Source: Verrucomicrobiaceae bacterium (lineage in GTDB: Bacteria; Verrucomicrobiota; Verrucomicrobiia; Verrucomicrobiales; DEV007). Taken from it: 38,732 nt of DNA. The notes beneath the pieces are model-generated. The model did not search any database. It had not been told where the DNA came from and saw nothing but the letters and a program-made list of their open reading frames with translations. How positions within the stretch are numbered: position 1 is the first letter of the stretch; each line of letters begins with the position of its first letter. The translations under genes were made by a program, and so were the position numbers. The DNA lies in the NCBI GenBank assembly GCA_009936795.1, contig JAACDM010000481.1:1-38732 (forward strand), read 5' to 3'. Shown piece by piece: positions 10,105-18,724 of this stretch.

Positions 10105-11148
10105 TTAGAAGTTCTCGGGCGCCTCGATGCTTGGCGAGATACGCGGTTGTTTAAAGAAGGTGAACGTTCCTGCTCGTAGCGGAAATGTGAGATATGTTAG
10201 TTCCGGCACGCTCGTCGTGATCGAGAAGGTTCCTTCAACGCGTCTGTTCGTCACGGCATCCCCCGCCGCTATCCAGGTTAAGGTCATCAAGGTGTCCGCT
10301 TGATAGATCGTATCACTCGCGGGCACGGTGAAAGTGACTTCGCCATTGAAAGCGGATTCAGCGTCCACGAAGCTTGTCATGGGCCAGCAACCGACTGCCT
10401 GAGCCGGATTCATCGGGATGAAACTCGTGGTCTCGGCCTTAAGACAATGCGTGCTACCACCGCTGCCCTCAGTGAGTTCTAGTGAAATCGGAATCGTCTT
10501 GTCTTCGCCCGTTGGTTCCAGCAGGCCTAACCAAACGGCATCATTGTCTTCGATGACGACTGTGAGCGGTTCACCCACCGCCACGGTCCTCGCCGCGATG
10601 GTCCCATCGGTTGAACTCAAGGTTACCGTGACGTGATGTAGAATCGTGCTTTCTTCATCTTCGGGCACCATGACCGGAATCACGCCAGTGAGGCCATCAA
10701 CTATGACCGAAACGGTTTGGGTCGCCGTCCCGTTTGAGAACTCCACAACATACTGCAGCGTCCCTTGAAACGGTTTGGAAAACGTGACGACGACGCCTGA
10801 AGCGTCTCCTTCCACAGCACTGCTGGCCGTTTCCAAGGGAACACCATCCTTGAGAATGCGGTAGAACAGCCGCTCGGCACTTTCCGTTACGGGTAACACT
10901 ACCCGCCAATTTCCATCGCCCAGATCTTCCAGAGCAGCATCGCCAAAGAGCCGCCATTCATTCGTATCCAGACCTGGATTCACCTCCACGTTGAGGCGAT
11001 TCCGCTCCACTTCTGGAGAGACTTTGAAGTCCACTTGCGCCAAGGTCATAGAGACCCAGGTAAGCGCTGCAGTCTCTATATCATCTGGAGCCTGCCCCCA
11101 CAGAGACGGGCTGATGGCGAGGAGTAGAGAGAAAATCAGTCGTTTCAA
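10105..11148 (-). CDS. Secreted Calx-beta-like protein
   Basis: A 347-residue protein with a signal peptide (MKRLIFSLLLAISPSLWGQA). The start codon is TTG. Residues about 105-205 look like a Calx-beta-type fold: a strand-rich stretch (VVVTFSKPFQGTLQYVVEFS) ending in the hallmark acidic motif VVIEDNDA. The rest is beta-rich with no catalytic motif that I recognise. It sits between the CotH gene (85 bases upstream) and the LamG/Pmp-like gene (12 bases downstream), all on the same strand, so it is probably part of a surface-protein operon. Calcium binding or adhesion is suggested only by the Calx-beta resemblance. Confidence 0.65.
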   Translation of the reverse strand: MKRLIFSLLLAISPSLWGQAPDDIETAALTWVSMTLAQVDFKVSPEVERNRLNVEVNPGLDTNEWRLFGDAALEDLGDGNWRVVLPVTESAERLFYRILKDGVPLETASSAVEGDASGVVVTFSKPFQGTLQYVVEFSNGTATQTVSVIVDGLTGVIPVMVPEDEESTILHHVTVTLSSTDGTIAARTVAVGEPLTVVIEDNDAVWLGLLEPTGEDKTIPISLELTEGSGGSTHCLKAETTSFIPMNPAQAVGCWPMTSFVDAESAFNGEVTFTVPASDTIYQADTLMTLTWIAAGDAVTNRRVEGTFSITTSVPELTYLTFPLRAGTFTFFKQPRISPSIEAPENF

Positions 11149-11233
11149 GGCGATGGTGAGATGGGTTCACCGCCTTGCTAAGGCATCTGTCCGGCCGAAA
11201 TGTCGCCGGTTTTAAAGAAACTTCATCCCGACG

Positions 11234-13879
11234 TTACTCAAAGACCGCCTGAATCGTGACATCAGCCGTGCTCAACGACAGCATCATCTCCAGTTCGCTG
11301 CCACTGACGTCGCCAGACCAGCCTGTGAAAGTGGCTCCCTCATTTGGAACCGCACGGATGGAGATGGGCACATCCTTGAAATAGGTGCCGCTCCATGCCT
11401 CTGAAGGAACCGTTAGCGTGTTGATCACGACGGAACCTTTGTCGGTATTCTGAATGGTGACAGCGACTTCGGCTGTCCCATTCCCGAACCCAAAGTGATC
11501 CATGAGTTGGCCACGCAGCTGCTCTGGGCTACCGGAACCGAAAGTGCGCATCACTTCGACATTGCGTTCCCAATGTTCCAGATTGAGGGGCTCGTCTTCT
11601 TCTTTGTGGGGAAGACCGAAGTCGCGTTCCTGAACAGCAGCCCAACTCCAGCGCTCCAGGTGTCGAGGGATCTCTGCGCGAATGACGGCTGCCATGGCAT
11701 CGATCCTTCCGACAACACGGTCAGCAGACCAGAGATGATTGAGCAAGTCGGCACATCTCAAAATGAACCGCTCGCGGAAGACATCACTTTCTAACATTTC
11801 CCTAAGAAGCAACGTCCGACCGCCAGCATTTGGCCAGCCGGTGCCACCACCACTAGTGTTGGTGTGGAACGTGAACATGTTCTCGTAGTCCGCGAAGTCT
11901 CGCTTCATCGCGGGAAGATAGACTTCCGGTTTCCAGAGATTGAAACCATAATCTTGATCATAGACGAGCCAGCGGAAACGCCCGTCATCGGTCTGAGGAC
12001 GCCAGCACTTGATATTCCCTATATCAAAATTCTGCCCCCACAGGACAGTGAGATTGTAATCGATAAAGTTATCTATTTCCAGATGCTCTTCCTCAACGAC
12101 TTTATAGCGCTCGGGGTCATTCATATCGTTGTTCTGAATGTAGCTACGCATGCGGTTGTAGGCAGAGGCTGAACCGGAATTGGCCGAGCCATAACCTTCA
12201 ATTAAATCGACCTCGTCATTGGGAACGCCATGATTGGACTCGACATAATGTTCCGTTAGTTTTTCACGAATGTTGTAGATACCCCAGTAGTCGCCATTGA
12301 GATAGAGGACTGCTGGACGGTAGCCTTGGGTATCGAGGCCTGTTTCGCGAGCTAGGCTCTGCACCATGGCATCGCGGAAGAGCGTGAAGTTGCAGTTTAC
12401 AAAGTAACTGCCCCAGGAAACCGGCGTAGAGAAGGCTCTGATCTCGGAGCGAGGGTGGGTCAGCCACGTGCTCTGGTTGTCATTTCCCGAGTTACGTAGA
12501 ACAAAGGACTCAAACGAATCGACCTCTTTGTCAGGAAAAAGCTGATGCTGAATCTTGCCGCGCCCGTATTCTTGTCGTGCAAAGATGGCCATGGACTTCT
12601 GAGGATACCCACGCGATCCCCAGCCCCCAAAAATCTTCACCCCCACATTCTGGCGAAAGCCACCATCACCGTCTGGTTCGAACATCTCCATGCTCGCCTC
12701 AATCTCGCGATCGCGTTTCCATGCATTCGATGATGAATACGGAAAACTGCCATTGACAGTGCCATTGGCAGATACGGCAGAACCCATTCCATAAAGATAA
12801 CCATCCTTGAAATCAAAGTTCTCACCTTCCGTCACCATGGAGAGAACTGGCAAGTCGTGGCTGACGCCAACAAGGTAAGTCGTGGTGACGGTTTCACTTG
12901 GATTCGCACCCATCACTTTCGCTCGTATCACCGTTGGTTTATCAATGACAATCGGTTCTGTGTACAGTGTGGAGTTGCTCTTGAACAAGGTGTGAAACGG
13001 TTCCGCACCGTCCATGGTGTAGCGGACCACATCCGATTCATCGGCTGGAATCAATGCAACGGATATCGTATTCTCGTAGACGCCACCACTAACAGAGAAG
13101 CGTGGGACTTGGATGTAGGCATCGGGTGCCCCAAAGATGAAGTTCGTGTTCACCTGTCCTGGAGTAGTCCGTTTCGGTTCAAACACGTAGAGTGTGTCAG
13201 GATCATCGCGGGCAATTCCCATGGATGCATCGCCAGCCAGTGGCCCCGGATCAAGCCGATCTAGGATCTCTCCTTGCGGCGTCGTCACAATGACAGGCTC
13301 ATCGCCATTCCGTAAGCTGAAACTCGCATGCAGTTCGCCATCCGAAGGCTCTTTGTTTGAGGCAAAGACAACAAGATAACCCCCGGGCTCAACGAGCGTT
13401 CCTTCAGGAAAGAGCCACTTTCCTAGACGCGATTCGTTGTCCGTCAATCCGTAGCCACTGAGATCAGCCACGGTCTCGCCCATGTTCCATAATTCGATCC
13501 AATCGGGAAAGTCTCCATCGCGATCCTCCAGCGCGGTCTCGTTGTTCGTCATGATCTCACTGATCACGATGTTCGCAGTGCTGCTCGGCCCAGACAGGCT
13601 TTGGACTCGAAAGAACCCAACAGCGTCTGCTTCCACCGCCGTGGTGAGCTGGAAACGCCCGCCTTCCAGCGCGACTCGATCCGCTTCGCGGACGGCCCAA
13701 CTGGCATTACTAAGATCCTTTGAGTACTCGACGCGGTAAGTCCTTCCCTCGGCATCATCAGCGAGTGTCAAGACGACTTCATTCGCCCGTCGCTCGACAT
13801 TTAGAATCTCAAAGGCCACTTGCTGAGCCAGAATCGACCCACTTAGAACGCTAAAGAATAGGATAAAAATCGCACGCAT
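11234..13879 (-). CDS. Secreted CotH-kinase family protein with lamin-tail and InlB-type repeat domains
   Basis: An 881-residue multidomain exoprotein. Signal peptide at 1-18; a short verrucomicrobial-type domain with YRVEYSKDLSNASW near 48-61; a lamin-tail domain at about 104-215 (IVISEIMTNN, DWIELWN, DLSGYGLTD); a chitobiase C-terminal-like domain at about 262-338 (VRYTMDGAEP); a CotH domain at about 350-740 with LYLNGDYWGIYNIREKLTEH and the acidic pair in WLVYDQDYGFN (Asp641, Asp643); and an InlB-B-type repeat at the C-terminus (TFTGWSGDVSG). CotH domains are atypical protein kinases in spore-coat assembly. In secreted verrucomicrobial and planctomycete proteins their role is unknown. It heads the group that continues with the Calx-beta-like and LamG/Pmp-like genes. 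Confidence 0.9.
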   Translation of the reverse strand: MRAIFILFFSVLSGSILAQQVAFEILNVERRANEVVLTLADDAEGRTYRVEYSKDLSNASWAVREADRVALEGGRFQLTTAVEADAVGFFRVQSLSGPSSTANIVISEIMTNNETALEDRDGDFPDWIELWNMGETVADLSGYGLTDNESRLGKWLFPEGTLVEPGGYLVVFASNKEPSDGELHASFSLRNGDEPVIVTTPQGEILDRLDPGPLAGDASMGIARDDPDTLYVFEPKRTTPGQVNTNFIFGAPDAYIQVPRFSVSGGVYENTISVALIPADESDVVRYTMDGAEPFHTLFKSNSTLYTEPIVIDKPTVIRAKVMGANPSETVTTTYLVGVSHDLPVLSMVTEGENFDFKDGYLYGMGSAVSANGTVNGSFPYSSSNAWKRDREIEASMEMFEPDGDGGFRQNVGVKIFGGWGSRGYPQKSMAIFARQEYGRGKIQHQLFPDKEVDSFESFVLRNSGNDNQSTWLTHPRSEIRAFSTPVSWGSYFVNCNFTLFRDAMVQSLARETGLDTQGYRPAVLYLNGDYWGIYNIREKLTEHYVESNHGVPNDEVDLIEGYGSANSGSASAYNRMRSYIQNNDMNDPERYKVVEEEHLEIDNFIDYNLTVLWGQNFDIGNIKCWRPQTDDGRFRWLVYDQDYGFNLWKPEVYLPAMKRDFADYENMFTFHTNTSGGGTGWPNAGGRTLLLREMLESDVFRERFILRCADLLNHLWSADRVVGRIDAMAAVIRAEIPRHLERWSWAAVQERDFGLPHKEEDEPLNLEHWERNVEVMRTFGSGSPEQLRGQLMDHFGFGNGTAEVAVTIQNTDKGSVVINTLTVPSEAWSGTYFKDVPISIRAVPNEGATFTGWSGDVSGSELEMMLSLSTADVTIQAVFE

Positions 13880-13919
13880 GGACTTACCCTACGACGCCTT
13901 TGGCCAGAGGGAAAGCCTG

Positions 13920-14387
13920 CTAATCCAAGCCCATCGTATCGCTCAGGATAGCATCTGTGAGATCGGCACCATCGCGCTTGCTCGCTGTGAGGTTCGCTGC
14001 AATCAGGTCTGCGCCGATCAACTTGGCATCGGTTAGATTGGCATTGATCAACGTCGCACCTGACATATCGGCTCCCGAAAGGTCCGCGCCCGTGAAATCG
14101 ACTTCATCCAAGGTGACACCTGAAAGGTCGGCGTTCTTTAGATTCGCTTTTGATAGATTTGCACTGGTGAAAGTTGCCCCGCTGCAATCGATCTCTGGGA
14201 GTTCTGCGCCACTCAGATCTGCATCTGATAGTGTCGTGCCGATGAAGTAAGCCTTAGGTGCGTTTAATCCAGCCAAGGATGCGCCTGAGAGATTGCTCCC
14301 CGTCTTTTCCATGCGAGCTCCTTCCACACCGTTGCTCGCCATCCATACACCGTGTGCAGCCAGTTCTTCCTCCGTAATTGTGCTCAT
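13920..14387 (-). CDS. Pentapeptide-repeat protein
   Basis: A 155-residue protein that from about residue 30 to 150 consists almost wholly of A(D/N)LXX repeats, for example ANLSKANLKNADLSG and ADLSGADMSGATL. This predicts a right-handed quadrilateral beta-helix of about 24 repeats. The first 27 residues are a short acidic, non-repeat cap without a signal peptide, so it is probably cytoplasmic. Known members include DNA-mimicking gyrase protectors, but most have no known role. It lies between the CotH gene and folC on the same strand. Confidence 0.9.
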   Translation of the reverse strand: MSTITEEELAAHGVWMASNGVEGARMEKTGSNLSGASLAGLNAPKAYFIGTTLSDADLSGAELPEIDCSGATFTSANLSKANLKNADLSGVTLDEVDFTGADLSGADMSGATLINANLTDAKLIGADLIAANLTASKRDGADLTDAILSDTMGLD

Positions 14388-14453
14388 CTAGAGAGTTTCC
14401 CCATTCGTCCTTCGTGAAGCAACTGGAATCGGAACTACAAATTGTAGTGACCG

Positions 14454-15650
14454 CTACTGATCCGTAGAGACCGGGGCAACATCGTCGGAAAGCAAAGCAA
14501 CGGCTTCGCCGGCCAGAAAGAGGGATCCCGTGACAAGGACCGGCTCAGAATGTGTTTCCGCCAGTTTCAATCCGTCTCGAAAACTAGCTGCAACAGCGCC
14601 GGATTCGACCATTGATTGGAGATCCTGCGGATCTGCTGATCGCCCAGACAAGATGGGAACGAAGATAAAGCGTACAGCTAATTCACCCAACATTTCTAAA
14701 AGGGCCTCGATCGACTTTTCTCTAGCACAGCCAAACACAACCGTTGCTTTAGTCGACCCAAGAAGATCTTGCCACGTGGCACAGAGCGCTTCGATCGAGG
14801 CCGGATTGTGGGCTCCGTCGACAATGTATCTCTCACCAGACCGCTGAAACCTTCCTGGCCACTGCGTACGGCTCAGGCCTAACTGAATCTGAGATTCCGT
14901 CGCCTCTTCGACAGCGACTTGGAAAGCAGCTTTGGCCAGTGCCGCATTGGCGCGTTGGTGTTCGCCCGGCAATTGAAGTTCACCTTGATAGGGACCACTA
15001 ACAAAGCTGATCGAAGCTTGCACAGCAGCCGCGGCCTGACGCAGTGCGATCTCAACCTCGGGCAACTGCGCCGCGCTGATGATCGGCACACCACGGCGAA
15101 AGATACCTCCCTTCTCTCTGGCGATTTCGCCTAATGTATCGCCTAGGATGTGAGTATGATCATAGTGAATCGGCGTAACAACACAGACATGTTTCGTGCC
15201 GATTGCGTTCGTAGCATCCAAGCGCCCACCCAATCCAGTCTCTAGCACTAAGCACTCTACTTTCTCCTCGTAGAAATGGGCCATGGCGAGCGCCAACGTC
15301 ACCTCAAAGAAACTCGGGTGGGGCTCCCAATCCATAATCGTTTCACGCAAGTGATCTAGCCAGCCCGTGAGCACATCGTCAGAGATAAGCTCGCCATTGA
15401 CCCTCATGCGCTCCTGAAAGCGGACGAGATGGGGCGACGTGAAGAGCCCGGATCGCAAGCCATGCGCCCGGGCAACACTATCCAGAAAAGCACATACAGA
15501 GCCTTTACCGTTTGTTCCCGCAACGTGAAAGGTAAGCGGTGCTGCAGCCGGCGCATCCAGCGTCGCTAGGAGACGACGCATATTCTCAAGGCCCAACTTG
15601 ACCCCGATGCCTTGCAAGCCATAGAGCCAATCGAGCGCTCTCAAGATCAA
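14454..15650 (-). CDS. folC: Folylpolyglutamate synthase / dihydrofolate synthase
   Basis: A 398-residue Mur-ligase-family enzyme that adds glutamate to folates and, in bacteria, usually also makes dihydrofolate. The P-loop FHVAGTNGKGSVCAFLDS lies near residue 41, followed by the family motif GLFTSPHLVRFQERM; LETGLGGRLDATN binds Mg-ATP and VDGAHNPAS lies in the C-terminal domain. No ATG fits the N-terminus; the first conserved residues (ALDWLYGLQ) require a TTG start. It lies 9 bases after accD, the folC-accD neighbourhood found in many bacteria. Confidence 0.96.
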   Translation of the reverse strand: MILRALDWLYGLQGIGVKLGLENMRRLLATLDAPAAAPLTFHVAGTNGKGSVCAFLDSVARAHGLRSGLFTSPHLVRFQERMRVNGELISDDVLTGWLDHLRETIMDWEPHPSFFEVTLALAMAHFYEEKVECLVLETGLGGRLDATNAIGTKHVCVVTPIHYDHTHILGDTLGEIAREKGGIFRRGVPIISAAQLPEVEIALRQAAAAVQASISFVSGPYQGELQLPGEHQRANAALAKAAFQVAVEEATESQIQLGLSRTQWPGRFQRSGERYIVDGAHNPASIEALCATWQDLLGSTKATVVFGCAREKSIEALLEMLGELAVRFIFVPILSGRSADPQDLQSMVESGAVAASFRDGLKLAETHSEPVLVTGSLFLAGEAVALLSDDVAPVSTDQ

Positions 15651-15659
15651 CTGGGGCTA

Positions 15660-16514
15660 TTAAGCAGAAAGCTTCGTCGGAGCTTCAGGCAGCATGAAGC
15701 CTAACAATGAAGCTAAGGTGTCTTTTACGTCCTTTCGCTCTACAATTCGATCCACCAACCCGTGATCACGCATGAACTCAGCTGTTTGGAACCCTGGCGG
15801 CAAATTCTGGTGAGTAGTCTCCTTAACCACGCGCGGCCCAGCAAATCCGATCATGCATTTGGGCTCAGCTAGAATGACATCACCCAGCGTCGCAAAACTA
15901 GCAGTGACACCACCAGTGGTTGGGTGTGTTAGCACCGAAATGTAGGGAAGTCCCGCGTCGGCATGCCGCCCGAGCGCCGCACTTGTCTTCGCCATTTGCA
16001 TGAGACTGAGAATTCCTTCATGCATACGCGCACCACCAGAGGCAGAGAAGACGATGGCGGCAGCACGGTCGTCGGTCGCCCGTTCAATCATCCGCGTGAT
16101 CTTCTCGCCCACAACAGAACCCATGCTGGCACCCAGAAACCGAAAGTCCATCACCCCAGCACTAGCAGGATAGCTACCGATCAGCCCACGCCCGGTAACA
16201 ATCGCATCGTTCAATTTGGTCTTCTCACGATAGGACTCCAACTTCTTGGCGTAGCCTTCAAACCCGAGCGCATCTACAGCGATGAGGTCGCTATCGAACT
16301 CTTCGAAAGACCCAGAGTCCATGACGATGTCCAAGCGAGCCTGAGCCGAAAGTTGGAAATGGTGCGTGCAGTGATGGCACACACGCAGGTTCTTCTCGAG
16401 CTCGATATCATGAATGACCTTGGAACAGTCTGGGCACTTGTGCCAGAGCCCCTCGGGCATGTCTTTCTTCTTGTTTCGCGAGAATCCAAAGGGTGGCTTC
16501 TTGAAGATGGGCAT
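15660..16514 (-). CDS. accD: Acetyl-CoA carboxylase carboxyltransferase subunit beta
   Basis: A 284-residue AccD, the usual length. It transfers the carboxyl group from biotin to acetyl-CoA in the first step of fatty acid synthesis, together with AccA, which is not in the window. The N-terminal four-cysteine zinc ribbon is complete (Cys27, Cys30, Cys46, Cys49: WHKCPDC and VCHHC). The crotonase-like core shows FSASGGARMHEGILSLMQMA and THPTTGGVTASFA, both standard AccD motifs. The ATG has no evident Shine-Dalgarno sequence. It follows comF by 31 bases and precedes folC by 9. Confidence 0.97.
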   Translation of the reverse strand: MPIFKKPPFGFSRNKKKDMPEGLWHKCPDCSKVIHDIELEKNLRVCHHCTHHFQLSAQARLDIVMDSGSFEEFDSDLIAVDALGFEGYAKKLESYREKTKLNDAIVTGRGLIGSYPASAGVMDFRFLGASMGSVVGEKITRMIERATDDRAAAIVFSASGGARMHEGILSLMQMAKTSAALGRHADAGLPYISVLTHPTTGGVTASFATLGDVILAEPKCMIGFAGPRVVKETTHQNLPPGFQTAEFMRDHGLVDRIVERKDVKDTLASLLGFMLPEAPTKLSA

Positions 16515-16545
16515 TGGTGGGGAGAGGATTGAGATGACAGCGACA

Positions 16546-17280
16546 CTAGCCCCGAGCCAGCGTGATCACAACTACCTTCTTGGCGCCAGACGCCAGTAAA
16601 ACTCGGGCGCATTCATTTGCCGTTGACCCCGTGGTGAACACATCGTCCACCAAAGCGACCGTTCGCCCTGCAACATGGCCAACCTTCCAACGGCGCGGGA
16701 CAAAGGCCCCACGGAGATTCTCCATGCGCTGCTCGCGTCGATAGCGCGTTTGTGAGGACGTGTAGCGCGTTCTCTTCAGGGCATTGACGTACGGAATCCC
16801 GCTACGTTCTTGGAGCTCGCGACACAATTCTAGCGCCTGATTGAACTCGCGCTCACGATACCGACGCGCATGCAAGGGGACAGGAACCGCAACCCAATCC
16901 TGTCGGAGATCTACAATACGCTCGTCCTGCAGGACGTCGACGAGCAGACTGCCTAACAAAGGCCCGAGAAAGAGGTGACGCTGATACTTAAACCGGTGAA
17001 TGAGTTCCCGAAGGACGCCACGACTTTGGTAGGGCGATACCGCATAATCGAAAAAGAAGTCTCGCCCCTGGCACGTCTGGCAAACAAAGGTGCCCGCTCC
17101 TTCTGGCAAATAAGCTTCGCCACACTTCTGACAACACGGCTTCTCACAGGCCCACAACTGCGTCAAGCAAGTGGGACAGAGGTCGGGAACATGAGCAGAA
17201 CAGCCGCACCCTGGGCAGTGAGGCGGATAGACCAGGTCGACAGCTGCAGATCGGAGCCCGCGCCACCAGCTAATCGCCAT
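16546..17280 (-). CDS. comF: ComF family phosphoribosyltransferase-like protein
   Basis: A 244-residue ComF homologue. An N-terminal zinc-finger region has paired cysteines (PPHCPGCGC, LCPTC, then CCQKCGEAY and CQTCQG). The C-terminal half is a phosphoribosyltransferase-type fold with VPVPLHARRYREREFNQA and the PRPP loop VALVDDVFTTGSTANEC. ComF is needed for DNA uptake in naturally competent bacteria, but the family is widespread and its biochemical role is unsettled. It begins 4 bases after the zinc-ribbon membrane gene, so the two are probably translated from one message. Confidence 0.93.
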   Translation of the reverse strand: MAISWWRGLRSAAVDLVYPPHCPGCGCSAHVPDLCPTCLTQLWACEKPCCQKCGEAYLPEGAGTFVCQTCQGRDFFFDYAVSPYQSRGVLRELIHRFKYQRHLFLGPLLGSLLVDVLQDERIVDLRQDWVAVPVPLHARRYREREFNQALELCRELQERSGIPYVNALKRTRYTSSQTRYRREQRMENLRGAFVPRRWKVGHVAGRTVALVDDVFTTGSTANECARVLLASGAKKVVVITLARG

Positions 17281-17284
17281 GATG

Positions 17285-18724
17285 CTAGGGTTTCAACCAC
17301 GTATCATTGGCAAAGTCTACGATTTCGACTTGGACCTTGTTCTTCGCCCCTTTCGGGAAGCGAACATCTAACATGAGCGGAGCATTCACATCCTTGGTAT
17401 CAGAAAGTCCCCGCTTGGCGAGCGCTGCTCCGGCTTTATACATGAACTCTGTTAACGGTGGCATCTTTGGATTGTCCCGTTCGTAGTATCCGTAAATTGT
17501 GAGATCATCATCACGGTTCGGGTCCTCCAAGCGCAGACAATAGTGCCGCTGCTTCGTGAAGGCACCCTCAAAATAGTTCGAATCTGATGCATACACCCGC
17601 ATCCGCACCGTACGAGTAACTTGCTCCTCGACAAAATTCTCCCACCGCTCCTCCCCCAACCCAACGTAACTCTCCCAGTCTAGCCGATAGCCAAAGTCCT
17701 TCGTCTTCTCCATGTAGATGGGGATCTCACGAGTAGGCAAGAGAAGCTGATAACGTGAGAAATTCCTTGGAAGCCTCACAAGCTCGGCGGCCACACCGCC
17801 TGTCGAGTAGTCGCGCACCGTCGGCACTGGCACAGGGCTATCGCCGTAGTAAGCTCTCAACGTCGGTTCGAGACGCTTGGGATAGCGAATCAACTTGAGC
17901 AGTTGATCCACCGTGGTAGCACCTTTCAACTCCTGGATAACATTGGTAAAGTGACCCAACTTCTCACCAATGGGCTCGGAATCCACCAAGGACTTGCTCT
18001 CTTCGCCTTCGCCATCTCCCTCAGCACCTGCATCTTCTTTGTAGACCTGCGCTGCTCCCCAAAGAGAGAGAATCACCACTATCATCCCCGCAAGGCCGCC
18101 AAAGAGATAGATTCTTCTCGCTCGCTGTTTCTCTGTTAGGCGCTTCTTTCTCGTGCGTACGCGAATGCGTTTGTATTTGCCTCCGCTCTGTTCCTCAATG
18201 ACCGCATTCAGTTCGCTTTCATCTGGTTGACGACTTTTCTGCCCATCTAGTGACTCCACCCGGCGACGCTCTAACTCCAACGCCGAACGTATGGGCAAAG
18301 CAGACGAAGAGGAATCCAATCCGGCACTTTCTGGAGAACGCTCAGTTGGAGTGAGTGTTAATTTAACAATCCCCTCTTCGGGCAAGCTCGACGACGTCGG
18401 TCGGCTCTGAGTCTTTGGCCCAGTCTTAGAGGCAGCCATCTCCTCCGCACCTTCCGAGCGTTGACTGCGAGGCCCACGCCTGCGGGCTCGCTTGCGGGCA
18501 GGGCCCTTGAGCGGCGGCAACTTCACCTCTCGGTCCAACAGCGGCTCAAATCCACGATGACAGGACGGGCACTCGATATCGTGAACGCTATCTTTGCGAT
18601 CAAGCTTGATCGTCTGCTCACACCCTGGGCAGTCGAAGATCAGCCACTCATCGACGACCATGACTTCAAGCCGAGCCCCCTGTGAGGACTCTTTAGACTC
18701 TGAACTTTCGGCAGGCAGCGGCAT
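17285..18724 (-). CDS. Zinc-ribbon, single-span membrane protein of unknown function
   Basis: A 479-residue protein not recognised as a named family. Residues 31-58 form a four-cysteine zinc ribbon (Cys32, Cys35, Cys52, Cys55: FDCPGC and IECPSC). A long low-complexity basic and Ser/Thr-rich linker follows (about 60-200). One membrane span lies at about 205-226 (YLFGGLAGMIVVILSLWGAA), preceded by a strongly basic patch, which places the zinc ribbon in the cytoplasm. The C-terminal half (about 250-479) is globular and would be periplasmic. Its ATG overlaps the tatC stop (TGATG), so the two are translationally coupled. An in-frame ATG at residue 22 (MVVDEWLIF) is an alternative start. A role with Tat export is possible from position alone. 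Confidence 0.85.
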   Translation of the reverse strand: MPLPAESSESKESSQGARLEVMVVDEWLIFDCPGCEQTIKLDRKDSVHDIECPSCHRGFEPLLDREVKLPPLKGPARKRARRRGPRSQRSEGAEEMAASKTGPKTQSRPTSSSLPEEGIVKLTLTPTERSPESAGLDSSSSALPIRSALELERRRVESLDGQKSRQPDESELNAVIEEQSGGKYKRIRVRTRKKRLTEKQRARRIYLFGGLAGMIVVILSLWGAAQVYKEDAGAEGDGEGEESKSLVDSEPIGEKLGHFTNVIQELKGATTVDQLLKLIRYPKRLEPTLRAYYGDSPVPVPTVRDYSTGGVAAELVRLPRNFSRYQLLLPTREIPIYMEKTKDFGYRLDWESYVGLGEERWENFVEEQVTRTVRMRVYASDSNYFEGAFTKQRHYCLRLEDPNRDDDLTIYGYYERDNPKMPPLTEFMYKAGAALAKRGLSDTKDVNAPLMLDVRFPKGAKNKVQVEIVDFANDTWLKP

